DNA from: an uncultured Ignavibacteria bacterium
GTDB lineage: Bacteria > Bacteroidota > Ignavibacteria > Tepidaquicellales > Tepidaquicellaceae
Length of the DNA stretch: 32,893 nt
Assembly: GCA_937872315.1 (NCBI GenBank)
Contig: CALMST010000125.1
Span: 1 to 32,893, forward strand
Reading direction: 5' to 3'
A program made the position numbers and the translations under genes. The notes below the pieces were generated by a model that searched no databases, had not been told where the DNA came from, and saw only the letters and a program-made list of their open reading frames with translations. Positions 32,840-32,893 of this stretch are shown here, in pieces; position 1 is the first letter of the stretch, and each line of letters opens with the position of its first letter.

Positions 32840-32893
32840 TAATACTTAATACTTAATACTTAATACTTAATACTTAATACTTAATACTTAATA
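32840..32893 (+). repeat. TAATACT heptamer tandem repeat, running off the window
   Basis: Seven perfect copies of TAATACT and a further five bases are seen, reaching the last base of the window. It begins 46 bases after the stop of the 30898 gene. The total copy number is unknown. Confidence 0.93.

Noticed and set aside
32840-32893. CRISPR array
   Set aside because: The unit is 7 bp with no spacers; it is a simple tandem repeat.

Overview
The window is AT-rich DNA from what looks like a member of the Ignavibacteria or a neighbouring Bacteroidota/Chlorobi (FCB) lineage. The basis is secreted Ycf48-like propellers with a dockerin-like tail, A-rich leaders without a Shine-Dalgarno in front of many genes, small proteins typical of that group, and a TAnnTTTG-like promoter. 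This is inferred from gene content, not from a phylogenetic marker. I saw no rRNA, tRNA, insertion sequence, phage gene or CRISPR array.

Region 1 (1-16432) is a tandem paralogue array. It has one 5'-truncated and five complete genes for secreted 829-840 residue proteins. Each complete protein has a signal peptide, exactly 13 Asp-box (Ycf48/BNR-like) blades in conserved order, a beta-sandwich with an HRNSLETW-type motif, and a 61-residue dockerin-like C-terminus. Every gene is a separate transcription unit closed by a strong hairpin terminator. All five complete genes carry the same promoter layout: two GGGTAT boxes 74-78 bp apart, with the proximal box followed 26-27 bp later by a CTTTG-like element and 81-89 bp later by the start codon. 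One unrelated inverted gene (9392-10843) interrupts the array.

Region 2 (16458-19649) holds small housekeeping and accessory genes: a two-helix membrane protein, a DUF1569/DinB-like protein, a SnoaL-like protein, a translationally coupled pair (small conserved protein plus methyltransferase), and a YciE/YciF ferritin-like protein behind a 66-residue ORF.

Region 3 (19650-29740) is centred on a two-component system: a 1278-residue CHASE3-PAS-GAF-PAS-GAF-PAS histidine kinase followed 5 bp later by an NtrC-type sigma-54 activator. Around it are three copies of a composite TGACA/TGTCA palindromic site. Each lies about 88-116 bp upstream of a predicted sigma-54 -24/-12 promoter, one of them a perfect match. 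The three promoters point at the ferritin-like operon, at an envelope cluster (two outer-membrane barrels, YtxH, an Lmo0937-type membrane peptide, a small lipoprotein), and at a 111-residue protein. I read this as a local, largely self-contained sigma-54 envelope/stress regulon.

Region 4 (29746-32893) has a luciferase-like flavin monooxygenase, then a secreted SBBP-type protein that carries the same C-terminal module as the array proteins on a different scaffold but lacks their promoter element. A TAATACT heptamer repeat runs off the window end.
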